Shown here piece by piece: positions 62,101 to 64,000 of a stretch of 64,000 nt of DNA. The notes under the pieces were generated by a model that saw nothing but the letters and a program-made list of their open reading frames with translations, was not told where the DNA came from and did not search any database. The stretch lies in contig NW_004454267.1 in the NCBI RefSeq assembly GCF_000283155.1, forward strand, positions 3,257,040 through 3,321,039, given 5' to 3'. How positions within the stretch are numbered: position 1 is the stretch's first letter; every line of letters begins with the position of its first letter. Made by a program: the position numbers and the translations under genes. This DNA is from Ceratotherium simum simum (Eukaryota > Chordata > Mammalia > Perissodactyla > Rhinocerotidae).

Positions 62101-63544
62101 AGTAGATCAGCAAAGGCAGAGAACCACTGTTTTAGACGCTTTCGAAAGCAGTATAGCTGAAAGTACGTGGACTTGTATGACAGAAGTCCTGGGTACGTGT
62201 CCCTCGGCCAGTTCATACCTGTGGGACCTTGAGTAAGTTCCTTGATCTGCAGACCTCTCCCCACTGCCTCATGATGTGAAGACGAAAACAAGATCATGTA
62301 TAGGAAATGCCTTAGATCGTGCTTGGCATATTATAGCAGGACTCAAAAAATAAGCTGAAAACAGATATATTAAAAATCTGTGCTTTTTTCTGAGATGATT
62401 TAAACATTTTCAGAAAATGTTTGATGGTTTGTCATGAGATGTTTTCAACATTTTTGGAAAGATATTTTCTCAAAGACATCAAAGTAGGAAAATGCGGGCA
62501 TTTGTCCTGCAAAGAAAAGCCATCACGAAGATGGCCGGTGGCCTCCAGATCCTTTCTAGGAATCTCTGCTCTCCAGCCCCAGCAGCTTAGACCCTAAAAC
62601 TGGGAAAGCAGGCTGAGGACACCGAGGCAGCACGCACTGAGGCTCAGTGAGGTCACATACAACGTTTGAGTCCCCAGAAGGGAGGGAGCAGTGATGTTGC
62701 CAAGACTCTTGGAGCCCGGAAGCCCCGAGACCACTCAGGCTGACCTTCAGAAATGACTGGGTACTGTTGTCATCACCCTGCCCTTCCTGCCTCCCCACCA
62801 CAAACCCGCCACAATCCCTCTTTCTCCCCATGATGTTAATGTAGAGAGAGAACTGTCTGGTTGCCTCTTGGCTTTTAATCTGTGATAAGATGATGTTTAT
62901 AGCCTGACATATTAAGCAGTCTTTCTGTGAGAAGAATCTGATTTCTACATTAAATTTTCATTGTGTATTAAATCGGAGGGGCTAATTCTGTCTTCTGTGT
63001 AAGAAAAAAATTGTGTCTACACCTGAAGCAGCCGGCTATAATAATTTTTAACTGTATTTACATTGGCATGGCGAGTGATAACATAGATGTTTCTAAACTA
63101 GTGGAGATCATTGCAGTCACAGCCCAAGAAATTGAGGAAAACTCAAGGGTCTCTAAGACTAATCAGTGTCTCATTCCTTTTCTGGGTTTTGCCTGGGCAA
63201 CTGATTCTTCCATATCTGAGTTTTATGGCTTTTTTTTTTTTTAACTCCTCAACTCCAGCTAATGGGGTATACCTAGAGCTGTTGACCTTCCTGAGAGTGG
63301 ATGTGGGAGCACTACCCTCTCATTTTCAGCCATTCCTCAAGCCTGTCTTTAACATTCTGTGAACGTTGTCAGTTTTAGGCACTCGGGGAGAGGATGTGGA
63401 TCAGCTCGTAGCCTGCATACAGAGCAAGCTGCCGGTCCTGACCTGCACACTGCAGCTGCGGGAGGAGTTCAAGCAGGAAGTGACAGGAACCACAGGGCTC
63501 CTATACGTGGATGACCCTAACTGGCCTGGAATAGGGGTTGTCAG
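17102..63544 (+). CDS. PDXDC1: PDXDC1, pyridoxal-dependent decarboxylase domain containing 1 (17 exons, 3' truncated by window)
   Basis: Seventeen exons join to 523 codons plus 2 nt, beginning MDASLEK and ending at GIGVVR. The human protein is about 788 residues, so roughly 265 C-terminal residues lie right of the window. The ATG at 17102 sits in a strong Kozak context (GCCATGG). By homology the product has a group II PLP-decarboxylase fold, about residues 100-430 here: a glycine-rich region, the [10 protein letters not shown] strand (242-251, like AGTTVLGAFD of GAD and DDC), HVEG (268-271) and TPGPWLG (298-304). Residues at the lysine, aspartate and histidine positions are substituted, so PLP chemistry is doubtful. 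The cellular role is not established; the human locus (PDXDC1-NTAN1) is associated with plasma lipid traits. Introns are all GT-AG and no stop interrupts the frame, so the gene looks intact. In human the next genes downstream are NTAN1 and RRN3, not visible here. Confidence 0.97.
17513..17690 (+). mobile_element. MER5-type non-autonomous hAT relic
   Basis: It begins CAGTGGTTTTCCAACTTCGG and contains 'ggggcgggaccgggatctgc' and 'tgactctgatgctgtag', the usual order in MER5A/B. It lies in intron 1, just behind the CpG island. Confidence 0.7.
17691..18415. other. Start of intron 1, no repeat recognised
   Basis: Unique-looking intronic DNA still moderately GC-rich to about 17900. Intron-proximal regulatory elements are possible but none can be named. 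Confidence 0.5.
18421..18625 (+). mobile_element. MER20-type non-autonomous hAT relic
   Basis: 'cagtgtttctcaaccatggg', 'ccaggggacatttggcgaca', 'gtgggtagaggccagggatg' and 'aggacagcccccatgcc' follow the MER20 order. It lacks transposase. Confidence 0.85.
18626..19871. other. Intron 1 DNA, nothing recognised
   Basis: No exon, RNA gene or confident repeat. Moderately AT-rich. Confidence 0.5.
19887..20137 (+). mobile_element. ERE SINE with both tail modules
   Basis: Head GGGCTGGCCTGGTGGCGCAG, the 'gctttggggagaaaaaagga' A-tail module, then one hairpin unit (GAGGAAGATTGGC to AATCTTCCTC). A 15 bp duplication AAAAACCTGCTACTT lies at 19872-19886 and 20138-20152. Confidence 0.93.
20285..20507 (-). mobile_element. 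MER20-type hAT relic, minus orientation
   Basis: 'cagcatccctggcctctacc' and 'cactagatgccagtagcac' followed by 'ggttgagaaccacgg' are the reverse complement of MER20. Confidence 0.85.
20517..20730. mobile_element. Non-autonomous hAT relic (MER3/MER58-like)
   Basis: 'gcactgtccaatatggtagc' and 'cactagccacatttggcc' to the left, and 'aagttctactggacagcac' to the right form near-inverted termini (GCACTGTCCA versus TGGACAGCAC). The exact family is uncertain. Confidence 0.7.
20735..21455. other. Intron 1 DNA, nothing recognised
   Basis: No exon or confident repeat seen. Confidence 0.5.
21456..21680 (-). repeat. L2-like LINE fragment
   Basis: 'ccaggaaagattttgaggaa' and 'gaaacaggcgggaagtgcat' resemble reversed L2-type sequence. 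Diverged. Confidence 0.4.
21681..22457. other. Intron 1 DNA, nothing recognised
   Basis: AT-rich, with no exon or confident repeat. Confidence 0.5.
22472..22655 (+). mobile_element. ERE SINE (hairpin-tail type)
   Basis: Head GGGGCCAGCCCTGTGCTGTG, box B variant, one tail unit ending AATCTTCCTCAACAAA. Duplication AAAATAAGGCTGG lies at about 22459-22471 and 22657-22669. Confidence 0.93.
22670..23186. other. Intron 1 DNA, nothing recognised
   Basis: No exon or confident repeat seen. Confidence 0.5.
23202..23380 (-). mobile_element. ERE SINE (hairpin-tail type, one unit)
   Basis: Tail unit GAGGAAGATTAGCCCTGGGC, box B complement GGGATCCAAACC, ending GGGCTGGCCCC. Duplication TCTGCTGTGTATTTT lies at 23187-23201 and 23381-23395. 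Confidence 0.93.
23396..24464. other. Intron 1 DNA, nothing recognised
   Basis: No exon or confident repeat seen. Confidence 0.5.
24465..24680 (-). repeat. Old L1M fragment
   Basis: 'gttgagggacaatttacata' and 'taggcaccactgggatcaag' are typical of a reversed L1M 3' end. Confidence 0.5.
24783..25026 (-). mobile_element. ERE SINE (hairpin-tail type, two units)
   Basis: T-run, two tail units (GAGGAAGATCAGCCCTGAGC and GAGGAAGATTGGCCCTGGGC), then the head complement ending GGCCGGCCCC. Duplication TAAATAAACAATTT lies at 24767-24780 and 25027-25040. Confidence 0.94.
25045..25770. other. Intron 1 DNA, AT-rich, nothing recognised
   Basis: No exon or confident repeat seen. Confidence 0.5.
25775..26033 (+). 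mobile_element. ERE SINE (hairpin-tail type, two units)
   Basis: Head GGGGCCGGCCCAGGGGCACA, 'gttcagatcccaggcgccca', two tail units separated by an A-run. The target duplication is poor (AAAAATGATTCTT versus AAAAAGGTTCTCT). Confidence 0.92.
26040..26855. other. Intron 1 DNA, nothing recognised
   Basis: No exon or confident repeat seen. Confidence 0.5.
26872..27091 (-). mobile_element. ERE SINE (A-tail type)
   Basis: T-rich tail, CCCCCCAAAGCCCCAGTGG, 'gggatccgaacccgggc', ending AGGGCCGGCC. A perfect 16 bp duplication CTATATGTCGTCTTTC lies at 26856-26871 and 27092-27107, a sign of a young insertion. Confidence 0.96.
27458..27671 (-). mobile_element. ERE SINE (A-tail type)
   Basis: Same structure as the copy at 26872. 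Perfect duplication CTGATTATGATTTTT lies at 27443-27457 and 27672-27686. Confidence 0.95.
27745..27925 (+). repeat. MIR
   Basis: 'tctggtggttaagagcactg' and 'ctggctctaccacatactga', then 'atgcctggaatatggcaa'. Confidence 0.7.
27930..28310 (-). repeat. L2-type fragments
   Basis: 'gccagaccctgtgctaggtg' (about 27958) and 'gtcctaaggatacaaaatgt' (about 28197) are typical of reversed L2. Confidence 0.5.
28311..29580. other. Intron 1 DNA, mostly unassigned
   Basis: A possible L2 scrap ('ttcaggaagcttataatcta') lies at about 28914. The small open frames here are not supported as exons. Confidence 0.45.
29585..29745 (+). repeat. MIR
   Basis: 'agagtcaggaaaccagggtt', 'taggcaagtcactttacctc' and 'tcttagtttcttcacctc' give the full MIR core and tail order. 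Confidence 0.85.
29746..30318. other. Intron 1 DNA, nothing recognised
   Basis: A G-run at about 29839-29847 is the only striking feature. Confidence 0.5.
30320..30510 (-). repeat. Old L1M fragment
   Basis: 'ccctctgccccctgtgcctg' and 'tctctgcaggtggtcactat' resemble a reversed L1ME 3' end. Confidence 0.45.
30533..31044 (+). repeat. LTR-like old mammalian repeat (copy 2)
   Basis: TGTATTAGTTTCCTGTGGTT to CAGCCTACAACA, the same family as 2064-2518. A (TG)n run at 30825-30846 expands its interior and creates spurious open frames. Confidence 0.65.
31085..31435 (+). repeat. L1M 3' end
   Basis: 'ggactggttaaatgatggca' and 'gggcagtaggactggtgga', ending in an ATAATAAAT-rich tail. Confidence 0.55.
31526..31599 (+). 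CDS. PDXDC1: PDXDC1 coding exon 2
   Basis: Residues 8-31 plus 2 nt ([20 protein letters not shown] then EDSQ). Acceptor TTCCCAG|ATAGC, donor AG|GTGAGC, ends in phase 2. Confidence 0.96.
31600..32138. other. Intron 2
   Basis: No repeat recognised across 539 bp. Confidence 0.6.
32139..32204 (+). CDS. PDXDC1: PDXDC1 coding exon 3
   Basis: Completes R32 and encodes [20 protein letters not shown]. Acceptor AAATTAG|AAGAAC, donor GCAG|GTAGGT, ends in phase 2. Confidence 0.96.
32361..32667 (+). mobile_element. ERE SINE with three tandem tail hairpin units
   Basis: Head GGGGCCAGCCCTGTAGCCTA, then three successive units of about 48 bp of the form AGGAAG.TTGGC to CTTCCTCA. Flanks AAAAAACCAAATGCC and AAAAAACTGAATGCC are the target duplication. 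It is the longest ERE in the window. Confidence 0.93.
32690..33500. other. Intron 3 DNA, nothing recognised
   Basis: No exon or confident repeat seen. Confidence 0.5.
33510..33660 (-). repeat. MIR fragment
   Basis: 'tgccaggcacagtgttaagt' and 'ttgctcagggtcacatggct' are reversed MIR core and flank. Confidence 0.7.
33661..34282. other. Intron 3 DNA, nothing recognised
   Basis: No exon or confident repeat seen. Confidence 0.5.
34295..34677 (+). mobile_element. Long tRNA-headed SINE of a different family
   Basis: The head CCAGCCCTGGTGGTCTAGTG resembles an ERE promoter, but the 3' two thirds are unrelated to the ERE tail ('gtgaaaaccccatgaatagc', 'atggagcattgtccgataga'). Duplication GGTTATTTTCAG (34283-34294) versus GGTTATTTCAG (34679-34689). 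The 3' part may come from an RTE-type LINE, by resemblance only. Confidence 0.75.
34872..34952 (+). CDS. PDXDC1: PDXDC1 coding exon 4
   Basis: Completes S54 and encodes [20 protein letters not shown] then EEPQSA. Acceptor TTCTGCAG|TGGGC, donor CCCG|GTAATA, phase 2. Confidence 0.97.
34953..35338. other. Start of intron 4, nothing recognised
   Basis: No exon or confident repeat seen. Confidence 0.5.
35340..36240 (-). repeat. Old L1M 3' region
   Basis: 'gatagacagtgttgtcagtt', 'agtgggattgctgggccagg' and 'gtgccaccagcagtgtatga' are reversed L1M. The long open frame at 35797-36153 lies inside it. Confidence 0.7.
36241..36722. other. End of intron 4, nothing recognised
   Basis: AT-rich DNA leading to the exon 5 acceptor. 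Confidence 0.5.
36723..36869 (+). CDS. PDXDC1: PDXDC1 coding exon 5
   Basis: Residues 81-129 plus 2 nt: [20 protein letters not shown] onward to LWLCRIF. Acceptor GGTTAACAG|AATCC, donor TTCAG|GTAAAG, phase 2. Confidence 0.97.
36930..37135 (+). repeat. MIR
   Basis: 'ctatctgggttcaaatctgc', 'cctctccatgcctcagtttc' and 'cattattgtgaggagtaaat' in MIR order. Confidence 0.85.
37242..37459 (+). mobile_element. ERE SINE (A-tail type)
   Basis: Head GGGCCGGCCCCGTGGCTTGG, box B GGTTCGGATCCCGGG, tail AAATAAATAAAAAATCTT and an A-run. Duplication CAAAGTATTAG at 37232-37242 and 37460-37470. Confidence 0.95.
37655..37884 (+). mobile_element. ERE SINE (hairpin-tail type, two units)
   Basis: Head GGCCGGCCCGGTGGCACAAG, 'ggtttggatccgggcacgca', two tail units. 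Short duplication AAAGGAG at 37648-37654 and 37885-37891. It lies 195 bp after another ERE in the same orientation. Confidence 0.93.
37895..38527. other. End of intron 5, nothing recognised
   Basis: No exon or confident repeat seen before the exon 6 acceptor. Confidence 0.5.
38528..38717 (+). CDS. PDXDC1: PDXDC1 coding exon 6
   Basis: Residues 130-193, the largest internal exon here ([20 protein letters not shown] onward to GQYLCNQ). Acceptor CTTAACAG|GTATG, donor ATCAG|GTAATG, ends in phase 0. M183 in SAAAMPGLG aligns with the PLP-stacking histidine of active decarboxylases. Confidence 0.97.
38920..39310 (-). repeat. Old L1M fragment
   Basis: 'gttgcccaaaggcaaccaca' and 'cattttactttatttctttt' are typical of a reversed L1M 3' region. 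Confidence 0.45.
39311..39705. other. Intron 6 DNA, nothing recognised
   Basis: A short open frame here lacks splice support and resemblance. Confidence 0.45.
39706..39965 (+). repeat. L1M 3' end fragment
   Basis: 'gcagaacagtatatagaaga' and 'ggtggattggtggcttatgg', then a T-rich and A-rich terminus. Confidence 0.4.
40122..40310 (+). mobile_element. ERE SINE (hairpin-tail type, one unit)
   Basis: Head GGGCCGGCCCCATGGCATGG, tail unit GAGGAAGATTGGCACAGATG to AATCTTCCTC. Flanks ACATTTATTT and AAATTTATTT. Confidence 0.93.
40320..40885. other. End of intron 6, nothing recognised
   Basis: No exon or confident repeat seen before the exon 7 acceptor. Confidence 0.5.
40886..40954 (+). CDS. PDXDC1: PDXDC1 coding exon 7
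   Basis: Residues 194-216 ([23 protein letters not shown]). Acceptor CTTACAG|CTCGG, donor ATG|GTGAGT, phase 0 at both ends, so skipping it would keep the frame. Confidence 0.97.
41018..41326 (-). mobile_element. ERE SINE with both tail modules
   Basis: From left: two hairpin tail units, then the A-tail module (CTCCCCAAAGCCTCAGTAG) and the head ending GGGCCGGCCCC. A 19 bp duplication with one mismatch (TGAAACTGTGTCTTCCTTT at 40999-41017, TGAAACTATGTCTTCCTTT at 41327-41345) shows that both modules came in as one unit. Confidence 0.94.
41661..41911 (-). mobile_element. ERE SINE (hairpin-tail type, two units)
   Basis: Two tail units, then the head complement ending CAGCTGGCCCC. Duplication TCTGCTTATTTTTA versus TCTACTTATTTTTA at 41647-41660 and 41912-41925. 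Confidence 0.93.
41930..42421. other. End of intron 7, mostly unassigned
   Basis: A short reversed L1 end ('attaaagtatagttgacata') lies at about 42009-42060; nothing else is recognised. Confidence 0.45.
42422..42500 (+). CDS. PDXDC1: PDXDC1 coding exon 8
   Basis: Residues 217-242 plus 1 nt ([20 protein letters not shown] then LLVANA). Acceptor ATCCCAG|GATG, donor GCTG|GTAAGT, phase 1. Confidence 0.97.
42811..43009 (+). mobile_element. ERE SINE (A-tail type)
   Basis: Head GGCTGGCCCTGTGGCGTAG, box B GGTTCGGATCC, tail AAAATAAATTAAAA. A perfect 14 bp duplication AAATGTCCACCTTG at 42797-42810 and 43010-43023. Confidence 0.95.
43050..45030 (+). mobile_element. Decayed L1 (ORF2 3' half plus 3' end)
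   Basis: Text typical of L1 ORF2 C-terminal coding ('gcaggtggcatgattgtata', 'gttcaaaagaccctgttaag', 'gacactaggagaaaatattt'-like) runs into the L1M 3' end ('gtgtaaattatacttcaatc'). It is full of stops and shifts and cannot encode a working reverse transcriptase. Confidence 0.85.
45035..45768. other. Intron 8 DNA, nothing recognised
   Basis: No exon or confident repeat seen. Confidence 0.45.
45770..46480 (+). repeat. Old L1 ORF2 fragment, split by an ERE
   Basis: 'gataaaatggacttcatgtt', 'aacagttatgaatgcttatg' and 'ggatttaaataacactatt' follow the L1 ORF2 N-terminal (endonuclease) coding order. Frame lost. The SINE at 46103-46312 interrupts it. Confidence 0.6.
46103..46312 (-). mobile_element. 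ERE SINE (A-tail type)
   Basis: T-rich tail, CCCCCCAAAGACTCAGTAG, 'gggatctgaacccgggccgc', ending GGGGCCGGCC. A perfect 14 bp duplication TAAATAACACTATT at 46089-46102 and 46313-46326. Confidence 0.95.
46557..46641 (+). CDS. PDXDC1: PDXDC1 coding exon 9
   Basis: Residues 243-270 plus 2 nt ([20 protein letters not shown] then YEIWLHVE). Acceptor ATCCTAG|GAACT, donor GGG|GTGAGT, phase 2. It carries the AGT..G..D strand and the HVE(G) motif, where group II decarboxylases have HVD(A). Confidence 0.97.
46710..47225 (+). repeat. Old mammalian interspersed repeat, family not assigned
   Basis: 'acccaaattggcttaagcaa', 'agagattttattgactcaca' and 'cactcactgtggccagggaa' recur in mammalian genomes as one repeat. 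I cannot name it securely. The minus-strand open frames here belong to it. Confidence 0.5.
47226..47554. other. End of intron 9, nothing recognised
   Basis: No exon or confident repeat seen before the exon 10 acceptor. Confidence 0.5.
47555..47603 (+). CDS. PDXDC1: PDXDC1 coding exon 10
   Basis: Completes G271 and encodes [16 protein letters not shown] (272-287). Acceptor CTTCCAG|TGTG, donor CTG|GTATGT, phase 0. Only 151 bp separate it from exon 11. Confidence 0.97.
47755..47856 (+). CDS. PDXDC1: PDXDC1 coding exon 11
   Basis: Residues 288-321 ([20 protein letters not shown] onward to KHDDPAL). Acceptor TTGGTAG|GCTG, donor TTG|GTAAGC, phase 0 at both ends. [15 protein letters not shown] aligns with the D.S.T.NPHK..G.P Schiff-base segment, with P301 at the lysine position. 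Confidence 0.97.
48012..48258 (-). mobile_element. ERE SINE (hairpin-tail type, two units)
   Basis: Two tail units (GAGGAAGATTAGCCCTGAGC and GAGGAAGCTTGGCCCTGGGC), then the head complement ending GGGGCTGGCCC. Flanks AAAAAGTATTT and AAAAGAGTATTT. Confidence 0.92.
48262..48530 (-). repeat. Old L1M fragment
   Basis: 'gaactttttatgacattcat', 'catttgtgaacttttaggat' and 'ggtttccaaaagtggcatta' are typical of a reversed L1M. Confidence 0.5.
48735..48955 (+). repeat. MIR
   Basis: 'atcctggctttgccacatct', 'acggagttgttggatgatcg' and 'agtgcctggtgtagca' in MIR order. Confidence 0.65.
49020..49145 (+). CDS. PDXDC1: PDXDC1 coding exon 12
   Basis: Residues 322-363 ([20 protein letters not shown] onward to IKHACQL). 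Acceptor TTTTTTAG|ACTT, donor CTG|GTGAGT, phase 0 at both ends. Confidence 0.97.
49150..49784. other. Intron 12 DNA, nothing recognised
   Basis: No exon or confident repeat seen. Confidence 0.5.
49798..50014 (+). mobile_element. ERE SINE (A-tail type)
   Basis: Head GGGCCGGCTCCGTGGCTTAG, box B GGTTCGGATCCCGGG, tail 'aaaactgaataaataaaatc' and an A-run. A perfect 12 bp duplication AAAGCTCTTACA at 49786-49797 and 50015-50026. Confidence 0.95.
50076..50312 (+). mobile_element. ERE SINE (hairpin-tail type, two units)
   Basis: Head GGGGCCAGCCCCATGGCCTA, two tail units, short A-rich end. Flanks of the type GGAATCTTTG and GAAATCTTTG. Confidence 0.92.
50330..51010. other. Intron 12 DNA with an RFX-like site
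   Basis: No repeat recognised. ATTGCCATAGTAAC at 50631-50644 resembles an X-box (RFX) palindrome; no further support. Confidence 0.4.
51020..51120 (-). repeat. MIR fragment
   Basis: 'tattgagcacttactcagtg' and 'gtacatgcattgtcgcattc'. Confidence 0.6.
51300..51560 (-). repeat. MIR
   Basis: 'cgtcttcataacaaccctgt', 'ttgagggaactgaagcgtag' and 'ggttttgaacccaggtgtgg' give the full reversed MIR order. Confidence 0.85.
51666..52720 (-). mobile_element. 5'-truncated L1, 3' end
   Basis: Reverse complement of an L1 3' end: the T-run and 'ggtataattgacatataaca', then ORF2 tail text including 'gtgcaccagtttacattccc', truncated near 52720. A perfect 17 bp duplication TTGCACTCAGTAGTTTT at 51649-51665 and 52721-52737 proves the limits. 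A (TG)n run lies at about 52180-52204. Not functional. Confidence 0.93.
53022..53072 (+). CDS. PDXDC1: PDXDC1 coding exon 13
   Basis: Residues 364-380 ([17 protein letters not shown]). Acceptor TTTTCAG|AGTC, donor TTG|GTAGAG, phase 0. The first intron codons GTA GAG would also read V-E, like the start of exon 14. Confidence 0.93.
53073..54430. other. Intron 13 DNA, nothing recognised
   Basis: About 1.35 kb without exon or confident repeat, apart from a G-rich run at 53853-53872. Confidence 0.5.
54440..54548 (-). repeat. MIR fragment
   Basis: 'actatgcacagtactaaata' and 'tattatttcatgtaaccctc'-like text. Confidence 0.6.
54550..54885 (+). repeat. L2 3' region
   Basis: 'tgttccctttgcctggaaac', 'agagaggccttccctgaccg' and 'gtttgtaaaggcagggactt' in L2 order. 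Confidence 0.8.
54920..55035 (-). repeat. MIR fragment
   Basis: 'actggtgaggaaactaaggc' and 'ccacacagctaggaagtggt'. Confidence 0.8.
55195..55380 (-). repeat. MIR fragment
   Basis: 'gcgctttcatagatactgag' and 'aggacttgaacccacgttac'. Confidence 0.6.
55690..56320 (-). repeat. Old L1M 3' region
   Basis: 'tttgctgccttctagcgcat', 'ttgagctgcctctaatctgc' and 'ttcactttcagtgactcttc' are reversed L1M. Confidence 0.5.
56560..58078. other. End of intron 13, nothing recognised
   Basis: No exon or confident repeat. The minus-strand frame at 57589-57852 has no resemblance or splice support. Confidence 0.45.
58079..58142 (+). CDS. PDXDC1: PDXDC1 coding exon 14
   Basis: Residues 381-401 plus 1 nt ([21 protein letters not shown]). 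Acceptor TTTTTCAG|GTGGAA, donor CAG|GTAGGT, phase 1. Confidence 0.96.
58474..58593 (-). mobile_element. 5'-truncated ERE SINE, tail units only
   Basis: Two hairpin tail units (GAGGAAAAGTGGCCCTAGCT, GAGGAAGATTGTCGCTGAGC) without the tRNA-like head. Flanked by GGAATCTCTATTTTT at 58457-58471 and 58595-58609. Confidence 0.85.
58610..58860 (-). mobile_element. ERE SINE (hairpin-tail type, two units)
   Basis: Two tail units, box B complement GGGATCCGAACC, ending GGGCTGGCCCC. Flanked by GGAATCTCTATTTTT at 58595-58609 and 58862-58876. It shares the middle target copy with the truncated neighbour. Confidence 0.93.
58960..59800 (+). repeat. L2 region, split by an ERE
   Basis: 'cctgcaggttctagccttta', 'tacacctgcagttccctctg' and 'cctcagagaggccttctctg', resuming after the SINE with 'aatagaatgtaaacaccaaa' and 'gacaggcaccctgtctgctc'. 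Confidence 0.75.
59450..59668 (-). mobile_element. ERE SINE (A-tail type)
   Basis: T-rich tail, CCCCCCAAAGCCCCAGTAG, 'gggatccgaacccgggccac', ending GGGCCGGCCC. Duplication TCCTTTCTTTCTT at 59437-59449 and 59669-59681. Confidence 0.95.
59945..60375 (-). repeat. Old L1M 3' region
   Basis: 'accattttaagtatacagtt', 'cccctggcaaccaccgttct' and 'ggctgaataatactccattg' are a reversed L1M. Confidence 0.75.
60517..60605 (+). CDS. PDXDC1: PDXDC1 coding exon 15
   Basis: Residues 402-431 ([20 protein letters not shown] then [10 protein letters not shown]). Acceptor CTGTCAG|ATCC, donor TGG|GTAAGA, phase 0. Confidence 0.97.
60606..61058. other. Start of intron 15, nothing recognised
   Basis: No exon or repeat. 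The overlapping frames on both strands at 60646-61052 lack support. Confidence 0.5.
61060..61455 (+). repeat. L1M 3' end
   Basis: 'gaataagttatggtatatcc', 'atcatgttgtatgacagcaa' and an A-rich terminus. A (CA)n run lies at about 61270-61290. Confidence 0.5.
61603..61708 (+). CDS. PDXDC1: PDXDC1 coding exon 16
   Basis: Residues 432-466 plus 1 nt ([20 protein letters not shown] onward to FSPLMTAA). Acceptor CCCTGCAG|CTGG, donor GCAG|GTAACG, phase 1. Confidence 0.97.
61948..62140 (+). mobile_element. MER5-type hAT relic
   Basis: 'cagtggctttcagtccagac', 'cccatgggctgggccccacc' and 'cagagaaccactg' at the end fit the MER5 pattern. Confidence 0.65.
62150..62995. other. Intron 16 DNA, mostly unassigned
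   Basis: A MIR-like scrap ('tcctgggtacgtgtccctcg', 'cagttcatacctgtgggacc') may lie at 62185-62340. Nothing else is recognised. Confidence 0.45.
63053..63148 (+). pseudogene. Displaced, diverged copy of a downstream PDXDC1 exon
   Basis: Thirty-two open codons read [10 protein letters not shown], then [16 protein letters not shown] and IEENSR. As I recall the human PDXDC1 protein, a segment about 60 residues after the end of exon 17 (CLYVGMASDN onward to IEENSR) matches at about 23 of 32 positions, mostly with conservative changes elsewhere. Weaker resemblance may extend left to about 63011. It sits in intron 16, before exon 17, so it is in the wrong order for the normal transcript. Candidate splice sites nearby are poor, and the reading frame does not fit exon 16 (phase 1) through the AGs at 63002, 63027 or 63030. 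I infer an exon-duplication or retro-fragment relic. A lineage-specific alternative exon is less likely. Confidence 0.7.
63373..63544 (+). CDS. PDXDC1: PDXDC1 coding exon 17 (last in window)
   Basis: Residues 467-523 plus 2 nt ([20 protein letters not shown] onward to NWPGIGVV(R)). Acceptor GTTGTCAG|TTTT, donor TCAG|GTACGG, phase 2. The reading frame needs a further exon starting with one base to finish R524, outside the window. Confidence 0.97.
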
Positions 63545-64000
63545 GTACGGTTTCAGCCTGCCACCTGCTGTGAGTTTCTCTTTGCTGTATGAAGACCATG
63601 GGTGGGTCATTTGTGAACCAGCTTAGAAATCTAAGATGAATACGTGTAGTCACAGTACATGTCTAATGAAAATTCAACTGGATGTTCTGGGCATTTACAA
63701 AAGCACAGCAGGCGGCTGGCCTGCTGCTGTACCCAGTGAAGTAGGAGTCACTGTGTGTTCTTTTTCTGTGCCGACTCATAAGTGACTAGGAGAAGATACA
63801 TACAGGTATAAACTGACAAATAGTTACTGTCCACGGTGTATAGAGAATTACAGATCACTAAGAAAAAGAAGCCAGTTCCCCAGAGCAGACTCCTGTCCTG
63901 TGTCGTCAGCGTGCGCAGACCTTCCTATGGCTGCTCTCCATCTCCTTTCAGGATGAGGGAAGTCTCCTTGTTCTGCTATGAACGATGAGACTTCCAGACC
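63545..64000. other. Start of intron 17, nothing recognised
   Basis: No exon or confident repeat before the window ends. Confidence 0.5.

Noticed and set aside
63004..63148. Use of the displaced exon copy as a normal cassette exon between exons 16 and 17
   Set aside because: Nearby AG acceptors put it out of its homologous frame with exon 16 (phase 1), one choice hits a stop at once, and the GTCTCT donor is weak. Kept as a relic pending RNA data.
1..64000. CRISPR arrays, operons, prophage or other prokaryotic systems
   Set aside because: The direct repeats are dispersed SINEs with target duplications and there are spliced exons; the DNA is mammalian.

Overview
This is mammalian genomic DNA, almost certainly from a perissodactyl and most likely an equid. 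The evidence is about 26 copies of the ERE-type tRNA-derived SINE (head like GGCCGGCCCNGTGGC, internal GGTTAAG and GGTTCGGATCC boxes, A-rich tail), many flanked by 10-18 bp target-site duplications, on a background of older mammalian repeats (L1M, L2, MIR, MER5/MER20-type hAT elements, MaLR-type LTRs). There is no prokaryotic gene organisation, CRISPR array or phage.

The one clear protein-coding gene is PDXDC1 (pyridoxal-dependent decarboxylase domain containing 1) on the + strand. A CpG-island promoter lies at about 16.56-17.4 kb, the ATG at 17102, and 17 coding exons follow up to 63544, where the window cuts the gene inside its reading frame. All 17 exons have GT-AG borders and compatible phases. 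They join into 523 codons plus 2 nt without a stop, roughly two thirds of the about 788 residue human protein. The C-terminal third lies beyond the window. Intron 1 is 14.4 kb. Positions that hold the PLP lysine and its partners in active group II decarboxylases are substituted here (TPGP for NPHK, HVEG for HVDA), so the protein looks like a pseudoenzyme.

Bases 1-17000 are intergenic and repeat-rich. Bases 1-140 are a GC-rich, CpG-rich strip with CCAAT boxes in both directions, probably the edge of a neighbouring promoter. A deep nest of transposons lies at 10.5-12.5 kb. A 249 bp open frame at 3974-4222 could not be matched to any family I recognise.

The main unexplained item is at 63053-63148, in intron 16 only 224 bp before exon 17. 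It is an open 32-codon segment that resembles a PDXDC1 exon belonging downstream of exon 17 (about 23 of 32 residues identical to the human protein as I recall it). It looks like a displaced, diverged exon copy. Other observations cover SINE tail architecture, one target site used twice by SINEs, a palindromic repeat, and repeat-free AT-rich blocks.
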